64,000 nucleotides of DNA, from contig NC_088927.1 of the NCBI RefSeq assembly GCF_038396675.1, positions 32,743,501 through 32,807,500 on the forward strand, read 5' to 3'. Shown in pieces: positions 25,903-37,920 of this stretch. Below the pieces are notes generated by a model that ran no database searches, was not told the DNA's origin, and was given only the letters and a program-made list of their open reading frames with translations. Both the position numbers and the translations under genes were made by a program. The DNA is from Hydra vulgaris (taxonomy: Eukaryota > Cnidaria > Hydrozoa > Anthoathecata > Hydridae). The first letter of the stretch is position 1. Each line of letters begins with the position of its first letter.

Positions 25903-26406
25903 TCAATTTTTTTTTATAGAACGCTTCCTTTTCAGACCGGAGCTTTCTGCAACATCATCTTTTCCTTTCAAAACTACGATATCATCATGATCGCTACTAG
26001 CAGAACTTGAAGGCGAAGTTGAATTCTCAAGAACAACTACTTCTTCAGAGCGTTGTTTCCTTAACGCTTCTTTTTGCAAACGTTTATCCAAACTTATCTC
26101 TCTGCAAACTTTATTTTCTTCTTTCTCTGCATCATCTTTATCAATGGAACCCAAGACCATGTTTCTATCATCTCGTTGATCTATGAGGAAATCGCGATCT
26201 TCAGCAATTTTTATTAAATCAAAAATATTAGTTGGCGCAATATCAAAAAGTTTCATAATTCTCTTTTCAAAGTCTGTTACTTTGCTTCTAGCAACAGCTG
26301 ATTTCTTATTTCTGTCTTTTAATAGATCCGTATATTCTTTATGAAATTTTTCAAGCCTTGTAACTGCATTATCCTTTCGAATTTTAGCTTTTTTCCCAAA
26401 TTTCAC
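25903..26406 (-). CDS. Lys/Glu-rich N-terminal protein of the same transposon
   Basis: 167 residues. It begins MKFGKKAKIRKDNAVTRLEK, followed by a charged helical region with DIAPTNIFDLI and DRDFLIDQRDDR, then an acidic/serine linker and a basic tail RKRSIKKN that could be a nuclear signal. It lies just upstream of, and on the same strand as, the PGAxHHARWM protein. It may be a separate protein or the first exon of one transposase. No catalytic motif seen. Confidence 0.5.
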   Translation of the reverse strand: MKFGKKAKIRKDNAVTRLEKFHKEYTDLLKDRNKKSAVARSKVTDFEKRIMKLFDIAPTNIFDLIKIAEDRDFLIDQRDDRNMVLGSIDKDDAEKEENKVCREISLDKRLQKEALRKQRSEEVVVLENSTSPSSSASSDHDDIVVLKGKDDVAESSGLKRKRSIKKN

Positions 26407-27117
26407 AAGTTGATTTGATAACTGTTACCGAACTTTCATGTATACTCAATCCTTTCACCTCATGGTGGAAGAAAAAACATTTTAATACTTCCAAAATTGT
26501 TGGAAGCTTAAGGTGGGAAAGCATTGATATTGGTTGACCAATTAACTATTTTGCTGTAGAACTGCGTGTTGACTTTCCGACTGCAGCTATTTTAAATTTT
26601 CTTTAATACAGTGTATGAATGAAAATATATTTTGTTGTCACCTATATTTCCAAACAAAATTAGTTTCGTTGAAACTCGCAATTATGTCACTTTCTTAAAA
26701 TACTGTAATTAATATTATTAGTCAAGCAAAATAGATAAACTATTGTTGTTTTATTTCAGGAATCACAACACTCTCGATAAAGTCTCGAACTGAACTAAGC
26801 CATATAATAAACCAATATAATAAAATATAATGAAATTTGGCTTAGTTTGCAATTTATTTTGCCGCTTTAATATGCATTTAAAAAGGAAATGTTGTTCAAC
26901 AAAAATTATTATGCGTAATAAGAGCTTTATTTTCGTTTTTATTTTATTAAAATCGAACGGTAAATAACCGAAATGTGCACAGAAAACGAAGGTCAATATT
27001 TTACTGAACTTTTGAAAATTTCAATTTTAGAGGGGTATAAAGATCGCCCCAGCGCCACCTCTAAATATTAACCGATTTGGCTGATTTTTTTGGTACAATG
27101 TTTTTTTTGGTGCAAAC

Positions 27118-27180
27118 ACATATGCATATAAACAAATACATACGCACATACACATACATATACACAACACACATACATAC
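27118..27180. repeat. ACATAC-type microsatellite, left half
   Basis: An irregular ACATAC/CACATA array. The array at 33407-33480 is its continuation, split by the hAT insertion between them. Confidence 0.8.
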
Positions 27181-28194
27181 CAGGGACGTGGTGGCCCAGT
27201 ACGAAGGTACGAAGACTTGTACTGGGCCCTGATTCTGGCTTAGGAAACTAGGGCCCCCAAAAACAAACTGCTCCCCCCCCCCCCAAAAAAAAAAAAATGG
27301 GGTTCCTTATCCTCAAAGAGAAAAAGTTTATTTAGTTCTATAAGTTTCTATCAGGGCATTTTGTACAACATTTTAATTAACTTGTTTCACGTCGATTTGT
27401 TTGTTTGTGTGGTGTCAAAACAAACACTAGGTCAGCGGTAATAATAAAAGAAATACGCTAAACTTAAGTTTAGTGTAAATAAAAGAAATCGTTAAGAAAA
27501 GTAATTAAGACAAACAAAAGACAAAAAACTTTGTTTAGCGTAAATAAATAAAATTGCTGTTGAATATTAATAACAAAAAACTTTGTTTTCCTGAAATTGA
27601 TAGATTTTATACTGTAAAAAAGTAAGTAATGCTTTAATACTTTACTTATAAATAGTAACTAAAAATAATAATTAAAGTTAATAAAGTAAATAAGTAAAAA
27701 AATAATATTTTATCAACGTAGAAATATAAAGAAGAAAGCTAAATATAAAAAAAGAAAGCTGGAAACTGAAGTTGATCGATTAGCTTGTCTTGCTCAAAAA
27801 AGAGAACGCAAATTTCGAGCTAGAGCAAATGAATCAGCTGAATAACAAGCATCTCGGCTAAAAAAACGAAGAGATCGATATGTTAAGGCATGAGCGGCTG
27901 AAACAGAAGAAGGTAGAGGCAGGCGTATTGCTAAACGAAAAGAATACCGAAAACAAGCACTGTAATGGCGAATGATTAAACGATGTCTTCTCTTTATATG
28001 ATGAAATTAACCATCCCGCCAACAGAAAAAAGAGAAAATTGTTATTGAAAAGTTCAAAACAATAAATATATAAAATGTATGAACTCATTTGTTTTGCATT
28101 GATAAATATGGTTAATATATGTTTGATAATTAAAATTGTGTGTTTAATGAATTTTTGTTATTACTTTCATTCACTACTACTACTCAATATGCTC

Positions 28195-28250
28195 CAGTCC
28201 ACTCCCTACCGGTCCATGGAATTTATCACTACTATTTGTAAATTCCATGG
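28195..28250. repeat. Small hairpin inside outer hAT
   Basis: CCATGGAATTTA and its complement TAAATTCCATGG flank a loop of about 14 bases. It interrupts the region between two transposase fragments. Confidence 0.55.
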
Positions 28251-29278
28251 ATCGATAGTAGTCATAACTCAAACAAAAGAAACCAAAGCCCTGGTTTCTA
28301 TCATAGGACATATTTTTAATTTTATATTTTTTATGTTTCAGGTGAAATGAAAGAAAAAAGAAAAAGAAAGAGGCAACATGGAAATGCTCATAATCTAAAA
28401 CATGAATTGAAAGCAGCTGGTAATGATCCAAAACAACGTCATCTATACAAGAAACAGACAATAAAGATATCATAGTTGCAGTAGATAAAGGAGCAGAACT
28501 ACAACATTCAGAAACATTCAGAAACCGAAACATTACCGAAACTGAGAGAGTAACTGCAGAAATGGGTAATTATGAAGTGCCTGTAACTGCAGCGGCGGAC
28601 CTAACTCCAGCAGAAAAGATTATTCAGAAGCAACCAGACAACGTTGTAAATGTCAATGAAAATGTTTTAGCTAAACTTCTAGAGCTGAAAAATACAAAGA
28701 TGATTGATAAAAAGCAATTTATTGTATAAAGGCCAAATCACCCAACTAAACATTCAAGATTATCTAAATATTACACTGAATCAGTTAAAGTTAATGACAT
28801 TGAAGTTGTGCAGAAAAGGTCACGGCTGATCTACTCTCTATCACTATACAAAATTTTTGCATCGTTTGTTATGCTTTGGATGAAGAGAGGACACAAATTC
28901 TTTACGTGATGGGTTTGATAATTGGTCAAACTTAAGTCACATCATAACAATGCATTGCACCCAGAAAAACCATCGAAATGCTGCTGAAGCCATGGTTCAT
29001 GAATTATCAGAATCCAAAATTGATAAAATATTAAATATTGAAACCATGAGACATCTGAACAAAAAACGTAAAAAAGAGGAAAAACTACATCAATACCTAA
29101 TACAAGTTATTGATACTATTCGGTATTTGATCGCAGAGAGTATTTCAGTACGTGGAATTGACGGAGCCAAATTTTACAACGACCCTGAAAAAAGTGATTT
29201 TTCAATTTGATGCGGGTATATTTCTTAATTTGTTAATTTTACTCAGCCAGTATGATGAGGTTCTGAATGAAAAACTTT

Positions 29279-29345
29279 CAAATATTTGCAGTACTCAATA
29301 ACAATCTTCTGGAAGAAGATTGTTATTGAGTACTGCAAATATTTG
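29279..29345. repeat. 67-bp perfect hairpin inserted in hAT transposase frame
   Basis: Arms of 32 bases pair perfectly around a 3-base loop (GGA). Transposase text before it (YDEVLNEKLS) and after it (FARITFLSNYTQNKL) is hAT-like, but the hairpin itself is not. The outermost 8-mer AAATATTT occurs on both sides, so the inner 49 bases may be an insertion with an 8-bp target duplication; because AAATATTT is itself self-complementary it also extends the palindrome. Confidence 0.8.
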
Positions 29346-29832
29346 CTAGAATTACGTTTCTTTCTAATTATACACAAAACAAGCTAATCCATACTATGAA
29401 ACAGATGGTCAAGAAAGATATTTCAGAAGAGATAAATAATTCAGTTTTCTTTTCACTATCAGCTGATGGTGCCACTGATATTACACTAAGTGAGCAAACT
29501 TCTATTACTATTGTATTACGTTATGTAACGCTTGTTGCAGAAGAGACCATTGTAAAGGAACATCTTACTTCAATGGTTGAAACTGAAACAACTACTGGTG
29601 AAGGAATAAGTAAAAAGATAAACTCAAATCAAATAACATAGATATTCAAAAGAGTGTGGCTATGTCTTTTGATGGTGCGAGCAATATGCAAGGAATAAAC
29701 AAAGGAGGTGCAACACATTTAAAGCAGTGAGAAGATAAGCGGCTTACTCAAGGTAAAGATCAGTGGCTTGCAGAAGTTTTTTATACTGTAGTGGATACTG
29801 TAGTTCTTGTTGACAAATTTTCTTCTCAGCGG

Positions 29833-32776
29833 CAGAGCCGTACCAAGGGCGGGGCCGGCCGGGCCGCGGCCTGAGGCACCAAAATTGGGAGGGCGCAAAC
29901 TTTAATAAATTAAAAAAACAATAATCAGTTTATGAAACTAATTTTTACGGCGTCGCTGCTGTTGATAAGAAAATTAATTAAAATTGCGCCTCTTGACACA
30001 AACTCTTAAATATTAAAGCTCATATACTGAATAAAAAAGCGCCCTATAACACTAATATACCTTTGATAACTTTTGAGCATTATAATTCTATTATGAGTCG
30101 AACCCAAAAGTTATCTGGTGCTAAATTTAAGAAGAAAAGAAAACAGCGCCAAGAAAGTGACGAGAAACTGCAAAACTGTTTTAAAAAGTGGTTGGTAACA
30201 AATTCAGTGGAGAAACAAATTATTTCAGAGGATATTTGTATTGAAATTAATGACAATTCAACAGATCCTATAATTGACTTTAATTGAGTTCAGATCATCA
30301 TTTGGAATTAATTGAAGAGGAGATTTTCATCAGCCAAAGTCAAGAAGAATTTTGCACAACTGATTCAGAACCAACCAGGGAAGATGAAAATGCCTAGCTT
30401 TCAGGCCCAGCTGAAATAGACGAGGATGAACTTCATTCAGAAATCTCAGAAATTCCAGTGGCCTCGGAAGAAAGTTTTCAACATAGGGATCCAGCAACAT
30501 GACCTAAAATAACGGACAAAAAAAGATGCTTTTTAATTGAGCATAGGCCAGAGCAAGACAGAAGAGAATTTTTCCCAAACACGCTGTGTGATTTTGACAA
30601 CAGAATGCGACACTTCAGCTCAAAATAGTATGAAAAAATTCATCCCAATGGTAAAAAATTTGTTCGCACTTGGCTGCAGTACAGCAATAAAAAAGATTCT
30701 TTATTTTGTTTTTGCTGTTTGTTATTTTTAACAACAAAAACCAACAATTTCTCAGAAATTTCTAAAGGGTTTTGTGACTGGAAAAAACTAAACCCAAGAA
30801 TTCCTGAGCATGAAAACAACAATGAACACCAAAGATGCTATTCTGATCGGAAAACTCTTGAAAAAAACCTCAAGGAAGAAAGACCCTGAATTCTGATCTG
30901 TAGAGAGTTATTAGTGGAGAGATGAAAAAGAGGAGAGATACCTTAAAAGTGATTGTTGATGCAATTTTGTTCTGTGCCAAGAACAATCTTGCCCTTCGGG
31001 GAACAACAGAAGACATCGGTCAACAAAACACTGGCATTTTTCTGAGCTTAATTGAGTTGATTAGCCATTATTATCCTTTAGTGGCTGAACACATTGCGTC
31101 CGTTAAAGCAAAAAAAACTACAACATCCTACTTTTCTCTTTGAATTCAAAATGAGCTGATTGAGTTACTTGGGCAGAAAGTCAGGAAAGAAATTTTGTCG
31201 AACATCAAAAAAGCTAAATACTACTCTGTTCTGTTTGACTGCACTCCAGATACCTCCCACAAAGAGCAGATGACTCAGATCATCAGGTATGTCCGCATCA
31301 GTGATGAAACCTGCACAATTAAGGAAAGTTTTGTGGACTTCATTGAATCTCAATGAAAATACAATGGCGTCAAAGCTCACATCCATTCTCTTAATGAGTC
31401 AGCAAGATTTGTTCCATGCGCAGCTCACACTTTAAATCTTGTTGGTGTTCATGCTGCTGAGGTTTCCCCACTCATGATTACGTTTTTTGGAAAGGTTGAA
31501 GCCACCTTTAACTTTTTTTCAAGCTTCACGTCAATATGGGAAAAACTAATGAAAACGTTGACCATCTCATTAAAGGGAAATAGTGACACAAGATGGTCTA
31601 CCAGAAAGAAGCAATTACACCATTGCACAGACAAATCAAAGATGTTCTTCAAGTTTTGGAATCGATTATCCACAATCCCATGACAAATGCTGTCACAGTT
31701 AGCAGTGCAAAAGAACTTCTCATTCATATTGATTTCAGTTTTTTGTGTTTGTTGGATTTCTGGTGTCAAATTCTTTCTCTAATTGACCGGGAAAACAAAC
31801 TGCTTCAGTCAAAAACCATTTCAATTGACATTGCCGTAAAAAAAAATGAAATGGTTAAAGGCTTTCATTCAGAATTTTTGAGATGTTGGGGTGGACAATA
31901 TTATCCACAGAAAAAGCTAACCAGAGCGGAATTGATGGTGGCTTTCCAATTAAGAGGAAGCGCAAAGTGAAGCGAATAGCACTTTATGAAGCTGAAGATG
32001 ACTCTCACCTTCTCACAGCAGAAACAGAATTCGGATCTCAGTGCAACCTTGTGTTTGACAGCATTATTACACAAATAGAGTGGCGGTTTGAGGCTGATGT
32101 CTGCTGTATCCTCTGATTTTGGCTACCTCAGTGGGCATTCACTCTCTAAATGTTCAGTGGATGAACTCAAGAAAAAAGCTGCAAATTTATCTCAAATTGA
32201 CAAGGCAGATTTAGATTCTTCCGATTTCCAGTCAGAAATAGCAAGCTTTAAATATCAAGCTGCCGCAATGATGGACAACTTTAAAAAATCTAGCCCGATC
32301 GACATTTTGCAGCTCATTCATAAATATTCTTTGACCGATGCTTATCCCAACACAACAATTGCTATTCGCATCTTCCTCACCATACCAGTCACAGTTGCTA
32401 CGCGTGAGAGAAGTTTCAGTAAACTTAAGCTCATAAAACACTATATGAGGTTAACAATTGGCCAAGAACGTTTGTCTAGTTTGGCTATAATTTCAATTGA
32501 AAATGAAGTGGCAAACAACATTGATTTTGATGATGTCATTAGTGAATTTGCCTCAAGAAAAGCCAGAAAAGTGGCATTGAACTAAAGTTTGTGCAACCTT
32601 AATGACAAATTTTACTTATAACTTGATGTGATAAATTTTGTGATCAATAAATCATTTTTTTCGTTTATTTTTATTTTTATTTTATTTTCTAAGGAGGGGG
32701 AGGGGGAAGGGAGGGGAAGAGGGGGCGCAATTTTCTTTTCTTGCCCGAAGCGCAAAATTGGCTCGGTACGGCCCTG
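29833..32776 (+). mobile_element. Nested hAT transposon (2.9 kb)
   Basis: The left end CAGAGCCGTACC and the right end (reverse complement CAGGGCCGTACC) are flanked by an exact 8-bp duplication, CTCAGCGG (29825-29832 and 32777-32784). It sits in the outer hAT coding region, so it inserted later. GC-rich subterminal sequence marks the left end (29845-29880) and G-rich sequence the right end (32690-32730). Confidence 0.93.
30063..32585 (+). pseudogene. Nested hAT transposase relic (ZMYM1-like)
   Basis: The relic runs through several frames. 30105-30190: basic N-terminus (KLSGAKFKKKRKQRQ). 30620-30830: TTF-type zinc finger (WLQYSNKKDSLFCFCC, then HENNNEHQR). 30925-31140: DAILFCAKNNLALRGT and QQNTGIFLSLIELI. 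31145-31330: core with YYSVLFDCTPDTSHKEQMTQ. 31405-31440: ESARFVPCAAHTLNLVGVHA. 32088-32585: C-terminal dimerisation domain with ATRERSFSKLKLIKHYMR and RLSSLAIISIENE. At least six stops or frame changes inactivate it. Confidence 0.85.
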
Positions 32777-32784
32777 CTCAGCGG

Positions 32785-33225
32785 TAATTTTTAGAAAGCA
32801 TAGACATCTTTTTATTGAAGAATAAGAGCGAAGATATTAGTTATAATTTCCATAACTCCAATTCACAAGAAAAAGTTCAATTAGTGCTTAAAAAATTCAA
32901 AATTTGTGTCAGTTTAAATGAGTTCACTACTGAAATGGTTGATTTTGTTGAGATAACAGAAAGGCTACTGAGAAGGATGACAAAACTTTGCTTTCTTTCC
33001 TCACCATTTACAATTTTATGGTGAAGACTATGTTATAAGCTGTATTCCCCTCTGTTGCAGTTCTATACAAAATATTCAGTTCAATTCCAACAAATTCAGC
33101 AGAGTGTGAGAGAGTTTCCAGCAAACTAAAACTTGTAAAAACTCGTCTGGCTAATTGATTGATATCAGGGCATTTTGGGAATTGTGTTCTCTTGTCAGTG
33201 GAACATGAGAAAATGGGAATTTAAC
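32785..33225 (+). pseudogene. Outer hAT transposase relic, C-terminal part
   Basis: This resumes the outer transposase after the nested insert. The dimerisation motif is still legible around 33080-33200 (SIPTNSAECERVSSKLKLVK, then LLSVEHEKM) with stops in between. Confidence 0.75.
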
Positions 33226-33406
33226 GCATTCAGATATAATAAAACACTATGCTGGTACAAATGAGTTAATATTTTGCATCCATAAAAATTTTTTTTTAGT
33301 ATAAATATAATATTCCTTGATCGCATATTTGTCTCTCGTAAAAGTACTTCACCGGGCCCCTCTTCTGGAATTTCGTACCTACTTTTCAGGTGCCACCACG
33401 TCCCTG

Positions 33407-33480
33407 ATACATACACATATACACACATTTATACATGTACGCATACATATACCCACACATGCATACGCACATACACATTC
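33407..33480. repeat. ACATAC-type microsatellite, right half
   Basis: Continuation of the array at 27118-27180; the two halves were one array before the hAT insertion. Confidence 0.8.
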
Positions 33481-33629
33481 AATTATTGTACAAGGACGAC
33501 AAAAAAGCTGTACATAAATGTAAAGATTCTTAAAAAAAAAAAGGTATATAATAAAAAATATATACATAGAAGAGTATTTTCTAATAAGACTATTAACAGT
33601 GATATATTGCTTTTATTGAAGTTATTATT

Positions 33630-35061
33630 CTAATAGCTATCCAAATATTGTTTTGTTAATCTATTGAGAAAATTATAACGAGAAATTGAGTTTTCAGTTT
33701 TAAAAGAAAGAGGGTGATTGTTCCAAGCCATGGTGCACTAATGTTTAATTGATTCTCTGCCAAATTTTATTGTCCTAGCATGATCTACGAAGATATTGTT
33801 GCATGGAGAGGATCATAAGAAGTAAGAATGTTTGTTACATATTTAAAGAAAAAAATTCTTGAAGAAAATTGGAAGTTTATCATGAAGATAATCCCCTACA
33901 AATAAACAATTTAAAAAAGTAATATTGTGGTTCAGCCTAAGAATTTTTATAATTTATACGGCTGAGAAACATTGTCAAATAGGAAATTTTGAAAGTCAAT
34001 AATTTTAAGGGCTTTGTTTTGAATTGAAACTAGTTGGTTTAAGGGACTTTTTTTTTATACCTTAAATCTGACATGCATACCTAAGGTGCGATCCAAATAT
34101 GGCATAATAATTACTCATAAGTGTTTCAAAATTTACGAAATGTCTAATCTTGGCTAACATTCCAACTGATCAACTTAGCTTAGTCTGTAAGTAAGTTTGA
34201 TGGTACTTAAAAGAAAGACTCTCATCCAGCCAAACTTCAAGGTACTTCACAGTTTTTGACGAAGTTAATATTTTTCCATTAATGATAAAAGTGCATTGTT
34301 CGTTGCTTTTTTGGTTTTAAAGACAACTATTTTAGTTTTTGTAGTGTTTAGGGAAATTTTATTTGGTCTAAGCCAATTAATAACAGAAAGTATGGCCACA
34401 TTAGTTTTTAACCGCATTTCAAGCAAATCTTCAACATTTAACAGGTTAGTGTCAAATGGTATGTTAAAATATTATTAATGCAGGTGTTTAATTTGTTGAT
34501 GTATACCAGGAAAAGCAGAGGCCCCAATTGACCTTTGAGGGACTCTCGAAATTATAGTTTTGGTTAATGAAGATGTTTCCTTAACTGTAACATATTGAAA
34601 TCTGTTATTTAAGTAGGATTTAAACCATTTAAGTGGAATTCCACGTACACTATAGTATTGTAATTTGGCAAGAAGAACATAGTGATTTACTGTGTTGAAT
34701 GCTTTTTGCATGTCGAGGAAAACACCACAAACAAACTTATTTTTATCAAGGGCATTTCTTAAAGTTTCTGTAAAATCAATTAGTGCATGTGTAGTATAGT
34801 GGTTACGTCTAAATCCGTATTGTAATTTAGTAAAGCAATTAAAGGTATCAAAAAAGTTGTACAATCTTTTGTGCATAGTTTTTTCAAATATTTTTCCAAT
34901 GTTGGATAACAAAGAAACTGGTATGTAATTAGATGGTTTAAGTAATTAGATGGTTTAAATCGGTCTGTAATTAGATGGCTTTGACCCATTTTTGTGAATT
35001 GGAATAATGTTAGCAATCTTAAAAACTTAAAAAAATATATTACTAGTAATATATAGCACAA
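33630..35061 (-). pseudogene. LINE reverse-transcriptase relic (CR1/Jockey-like)
   Basis: On the minus strand the domain runs from a decayed SLITDRFKPSNYL-like start through KLQYGFRRNHYTTHALIDF, VFLDMQKAFNTVNH (first catalytic Asp) and a remnant of the VPQGSxLGP box written VPQRSIGASAF. The YADD segment is lost. The 3' part is legible again (LVGMLAKIRHFVN, YLTMF) and ends at a tag stop at 33630. Several frameshifts and stops: dead. The family assignment is by pattern only. Confidence 0.75.
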
Positions 35062-35756
35062 TGATATATATAGTATACTAAAAATTATATGTCAATATTA
35101 ATATATTGACATATAAGTTATTTCAATATTATTGACAATAAGTGTAACTTTTTGTGTAAGTTACGCTTATTGACAATAAGAATAAAAAACTTATTCAAAT
35201 TAGAAAAATTCTTACAACGACATATTAAACTTTAGAATTAACATATACATTGTCATTTCTATATCCATTTAAAACTTTTTTTAATTTTACAACTATAATT
35301 TTATTATTTTTTGGCTTACGATCACGCTGTCAATAACAAGCTTTATAAAGATGGAATAATTAAAATAAAATTCGCATAACTTAATTAAAATGATACACGC
35401 ATAATTACGTGTTTTTGTCATTGGACTTCGATCGTATTCTGAGTGATACTTTCTTGCGCTGACCGCAACAGATTGCAGTTGTTGTTTTTATTTATTTTAC
35501 TGTATTGTATAGCTTAAACTAAATAGGAATTTACTTTTTATTTAACTTTTCGTCTTTTGTTTTTAATCTTATGTTATTGTGCTGTATAGCTTAATCTAAA
35601 TTGGAATTAAATTTATTTTTAACTTTATGCCTCGTGTTCTTAGTCTTATGTGTATTGTACTATATATAGTTTACCCTAAATATGAATTAACTTTATGAAT
35701 TAACTCTATGTTTTGTTTTCTTAGTCTTATGCTATATCATAATTAAGTGAGGAAAT
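35062..35756. other. Noncoding spacer with small hairpins
   Basis: No gene. Short self-complementary stretches at about 35090-35115 and 35140-35185 (CTTATTGACAATAAG-type words). A weak direct repeat between 35490 and 35740 (TTTTGTTTTCTTAGTCTTATG-like phrases recur about every 85-100 bases). Confidence 0.5.
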
Positions 35757-37740
35757 ATGGAAATAAATTCAGATGAAAGTGATGAGATTTTTGAGAAAAA
35801 CTCAGCAAAGAAAAGGAAATCAGATCAAAGTCTTTGGAAGAGAAACATTATAAAGATTGCCAGAATAAAAGGTGAAGAATATGTTAACTACCAAGGAAAT
35901 ACTGTACCTCGAAAGTGTACTGGCATCCCCTGCAGGTATGTTATTTTGTGTTCAATATTACTGAATAGTTTTACTTTTAATAGTGTACTGGCATCCCCTG
36001 CAGGTATGTTATTTTGTGTTCAATATTACAGAATAGTTTTACAGTTTTACAATTTTATTTTTATAGTTAGAACTTGTATAACATAATACACATAATGTAT
36101 AACATAATACACAGTATAAAATATTTTTTTGTTCTTTTAGCAGCAAGAGAAACAACTGTCTTGAGACTATTAATGAAGAGGATCAAATGGATATATTAAA
36201 CCATTTCCATACCTTCAACACTAGATGAGCAAGATTTGTTCCTACAATCCTTGATTGATTCCCAAAAAGTAAAGCAGAGACAACCCAGGAAGGAAGAGAG
36301 TTCTAAAAAAAAAGTGCTACCTTTAAGTATCACGTTATGGTGGGTTCTGATTGAATGCCGGTTTGTTTTAAAGCTTTTTCAAGTTTACATGCAGTTACTA
36401 AAAAACGAGTTGAAAGATTGCGAGCTTTGAAAATGATTGCGAGAAACCCAGTGGATAATAGAGGACGTCATAGAAAACAAGTATTGTCTGAAGAAATCAA
36501 ACTTTCCAACTAAAGAAAGCCATTATCTTGGAAAGCTTATATGCTATCTAGATGCCACTTTAAATGTTAAAACTATGTATGGGCTGTTTAAAGAAAAATA
36601 CTTTTCAATAAAAGTTGGAGGAACAAAGTATTTCAACTACTTTAAAGAAAACTATAATCTTTCCTTTGAAAGGCCGCAAGTTGACATATGCTGCACTTGC
36701 AAGGAACTCAATATAAAATTAAGGAGTCTTCGCCTCAATGAGGCAGCAAAAAGGTGTGCTCAATCTGAGCTTGATGTACGTAAATGCAAATCAAAAAAGT
36801 TTTATGATCGAATACGAAAAGACGTCAATGACAAGGACAATAGTCAAATTTTATCATTGTGTTTTGACTTTATGCAGAACATACAGAACATCCCAAAAAT
36901 ACCAGTACAAGAAACCTTCTATCTGAGAAAATTTTCAGTTAATGTTTTTTGTATTCATAACAATAAAAGTAACAAAGCACAGATTTTTGTTTACCACCAA
37001 GGCACAGCAAGCAAGGTCCAGATGTAGTGTGTTCCCTTCTATTTAGCTATTTAATGAAAGTAGAGCAGCAGTTTAATGAACTCCACTTGTTCTCAGATAA
37101 TTGTTGGGGCCAAAATAAAAACCATTTATTATCTAGGCTACTTTTAGCCATGACTGATTTAAAGAAATTTAAAAAGGTTGAGCAATTCTACTCAATAAGA
37201 GGGCACTCCTTCCTACCATGTGATAGGGATTTTAGCATAATAAAGCAAGAACTAAACCGACACGATAGACTGTACACAGTAGACCAAGTATGTGAACCTT
37301 ATTAAAGCATCCTCTAAAACGATAAATTTATGGTACAAAAAGTTCAATCTTCAGAAATTTTGGACTTCAAGACGTGGTTGCCGCAGTTTTATAAAAAAAG
37401 TTGTTTCCGATGAAACCAAAGGTAAGCCAAAAAGGACAAAAAGCAGTACTTTTCAATAAGCAAGTTCATGCACTGCACATATGATATAAAATTTCCTTTT
37501 AAGGTTATTGGCCGACCTTTCATTGATTCTATAATGAACCACAGCTTTTCTTTTAGAGCAACGGGTTTCCCAAACATAAGTTTTTCAAGTAAAGAGGCTT
37601 ACCCTGAGGAAAAGTATCAATAAAGATTGAAAAAATGGTAGACATAAAAAAGCTACAATCTTATATTCCAGTGGAGTTTGAAGACTTTAATGCTAATATT
37701 TATATGTGCCAACAACCGAAGTAGTTGAAGTTGAAAACGA
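35757..37740 (+). pseudogene. DDE-type transposase relic
   Basis: Broken plus-strand coding sequence. The N-terminal part (35757-35935) has KRNIIKIARIKGEEYVNYQG. A direct duplication around GTGTACTGGCATCCCCTGCA (35916-36004) and an AT-rich stretch interrupt it. The body runs through 36437-37027: a CxxC pair (DICCTCKEL), then CFDFMQNIQNIPKIPVQETF. The next frame (37027-37305) has LHLFSDNCWGQNKNH and GHSFLPCDRDF. The spaced acidic residues (FDFMQN, SDNCWGQNKN, CDRDF) fit a DDE/D catalytic core; I associate the pattern with Sola-like elements, from memory and with low certainty. Stops at 36428 and 37025, and many after 37310, show it is inactive. Confidence 0.65.
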
Positions 37741-37920
37741 TGACTAAGTTGTCATTGCTCGTATTGCTTATCTCAGACAAAAGAGATTTATTTGAAGATA
37801 GTATATATTTATGAAATTAGTTATTTATAAATAAGAGTATATGTAAATATTGATTTCTTGGTGTTTTTAGTAAATAACATTGTTTAAAAACACATTTATC
37901 TGTCTATTTATTCAAATTAT

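Larger units (their letters stand above)
24690..27105 (-). mobile_element. DNA transposon with >200-bp inverted repeats and orphan proteins
   Basis: The left arm (24763-24974) and right arm (about 26890-27104) are about 95% identical in reverse complement. The left side carries a further about 70 bp that the right lacks, so the right end seems deleted. Three minus-strand frames lie between (26406-25903, 25865-25656, 25674-25003). The shape is that of a cut-and-paste DNA transposon, but I could not assign a superfamily. Confidence 0.7.
27730..29824 (+). pseudogene. Outer hAT transposase relic, N-terminal part
   Basis: Degenerate reading in several frames. In order: a Lys/Arg-rich start (27740-27960), HELKAAGNDPKQR (28400-28445), a TTF-type zinc-finger-like stretch around 28760-28890 (YSLSLYKIF, then CIVCYALDEER), RYLIAESISVRG (29120-29160), and the catalytic-core region SLSADGATDITLSEQTSITI (29455-29515) with VLRYV after it. 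This is the ZMYM1/DUF4371-like hAT order. Many stops and frameshifts make it dead. The C-terminal remainder lies beyond the nested element at 32785-33225. Confidence 0.75.
27181..33406 (+). mobile_element. Outer hAT transposon (about 3.3 kb without its nested insert)
   Basis: The left end CAGGGACGTGGTGGC is repeated exactly in reverse complement at the right end. It is flanked by the 8-bp duplication ATACATAC (27173-27180 and 33407-33414). A second hAT occupies 29833-32776. Element strand is set by the transposase relic. Confidence 0.9.
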
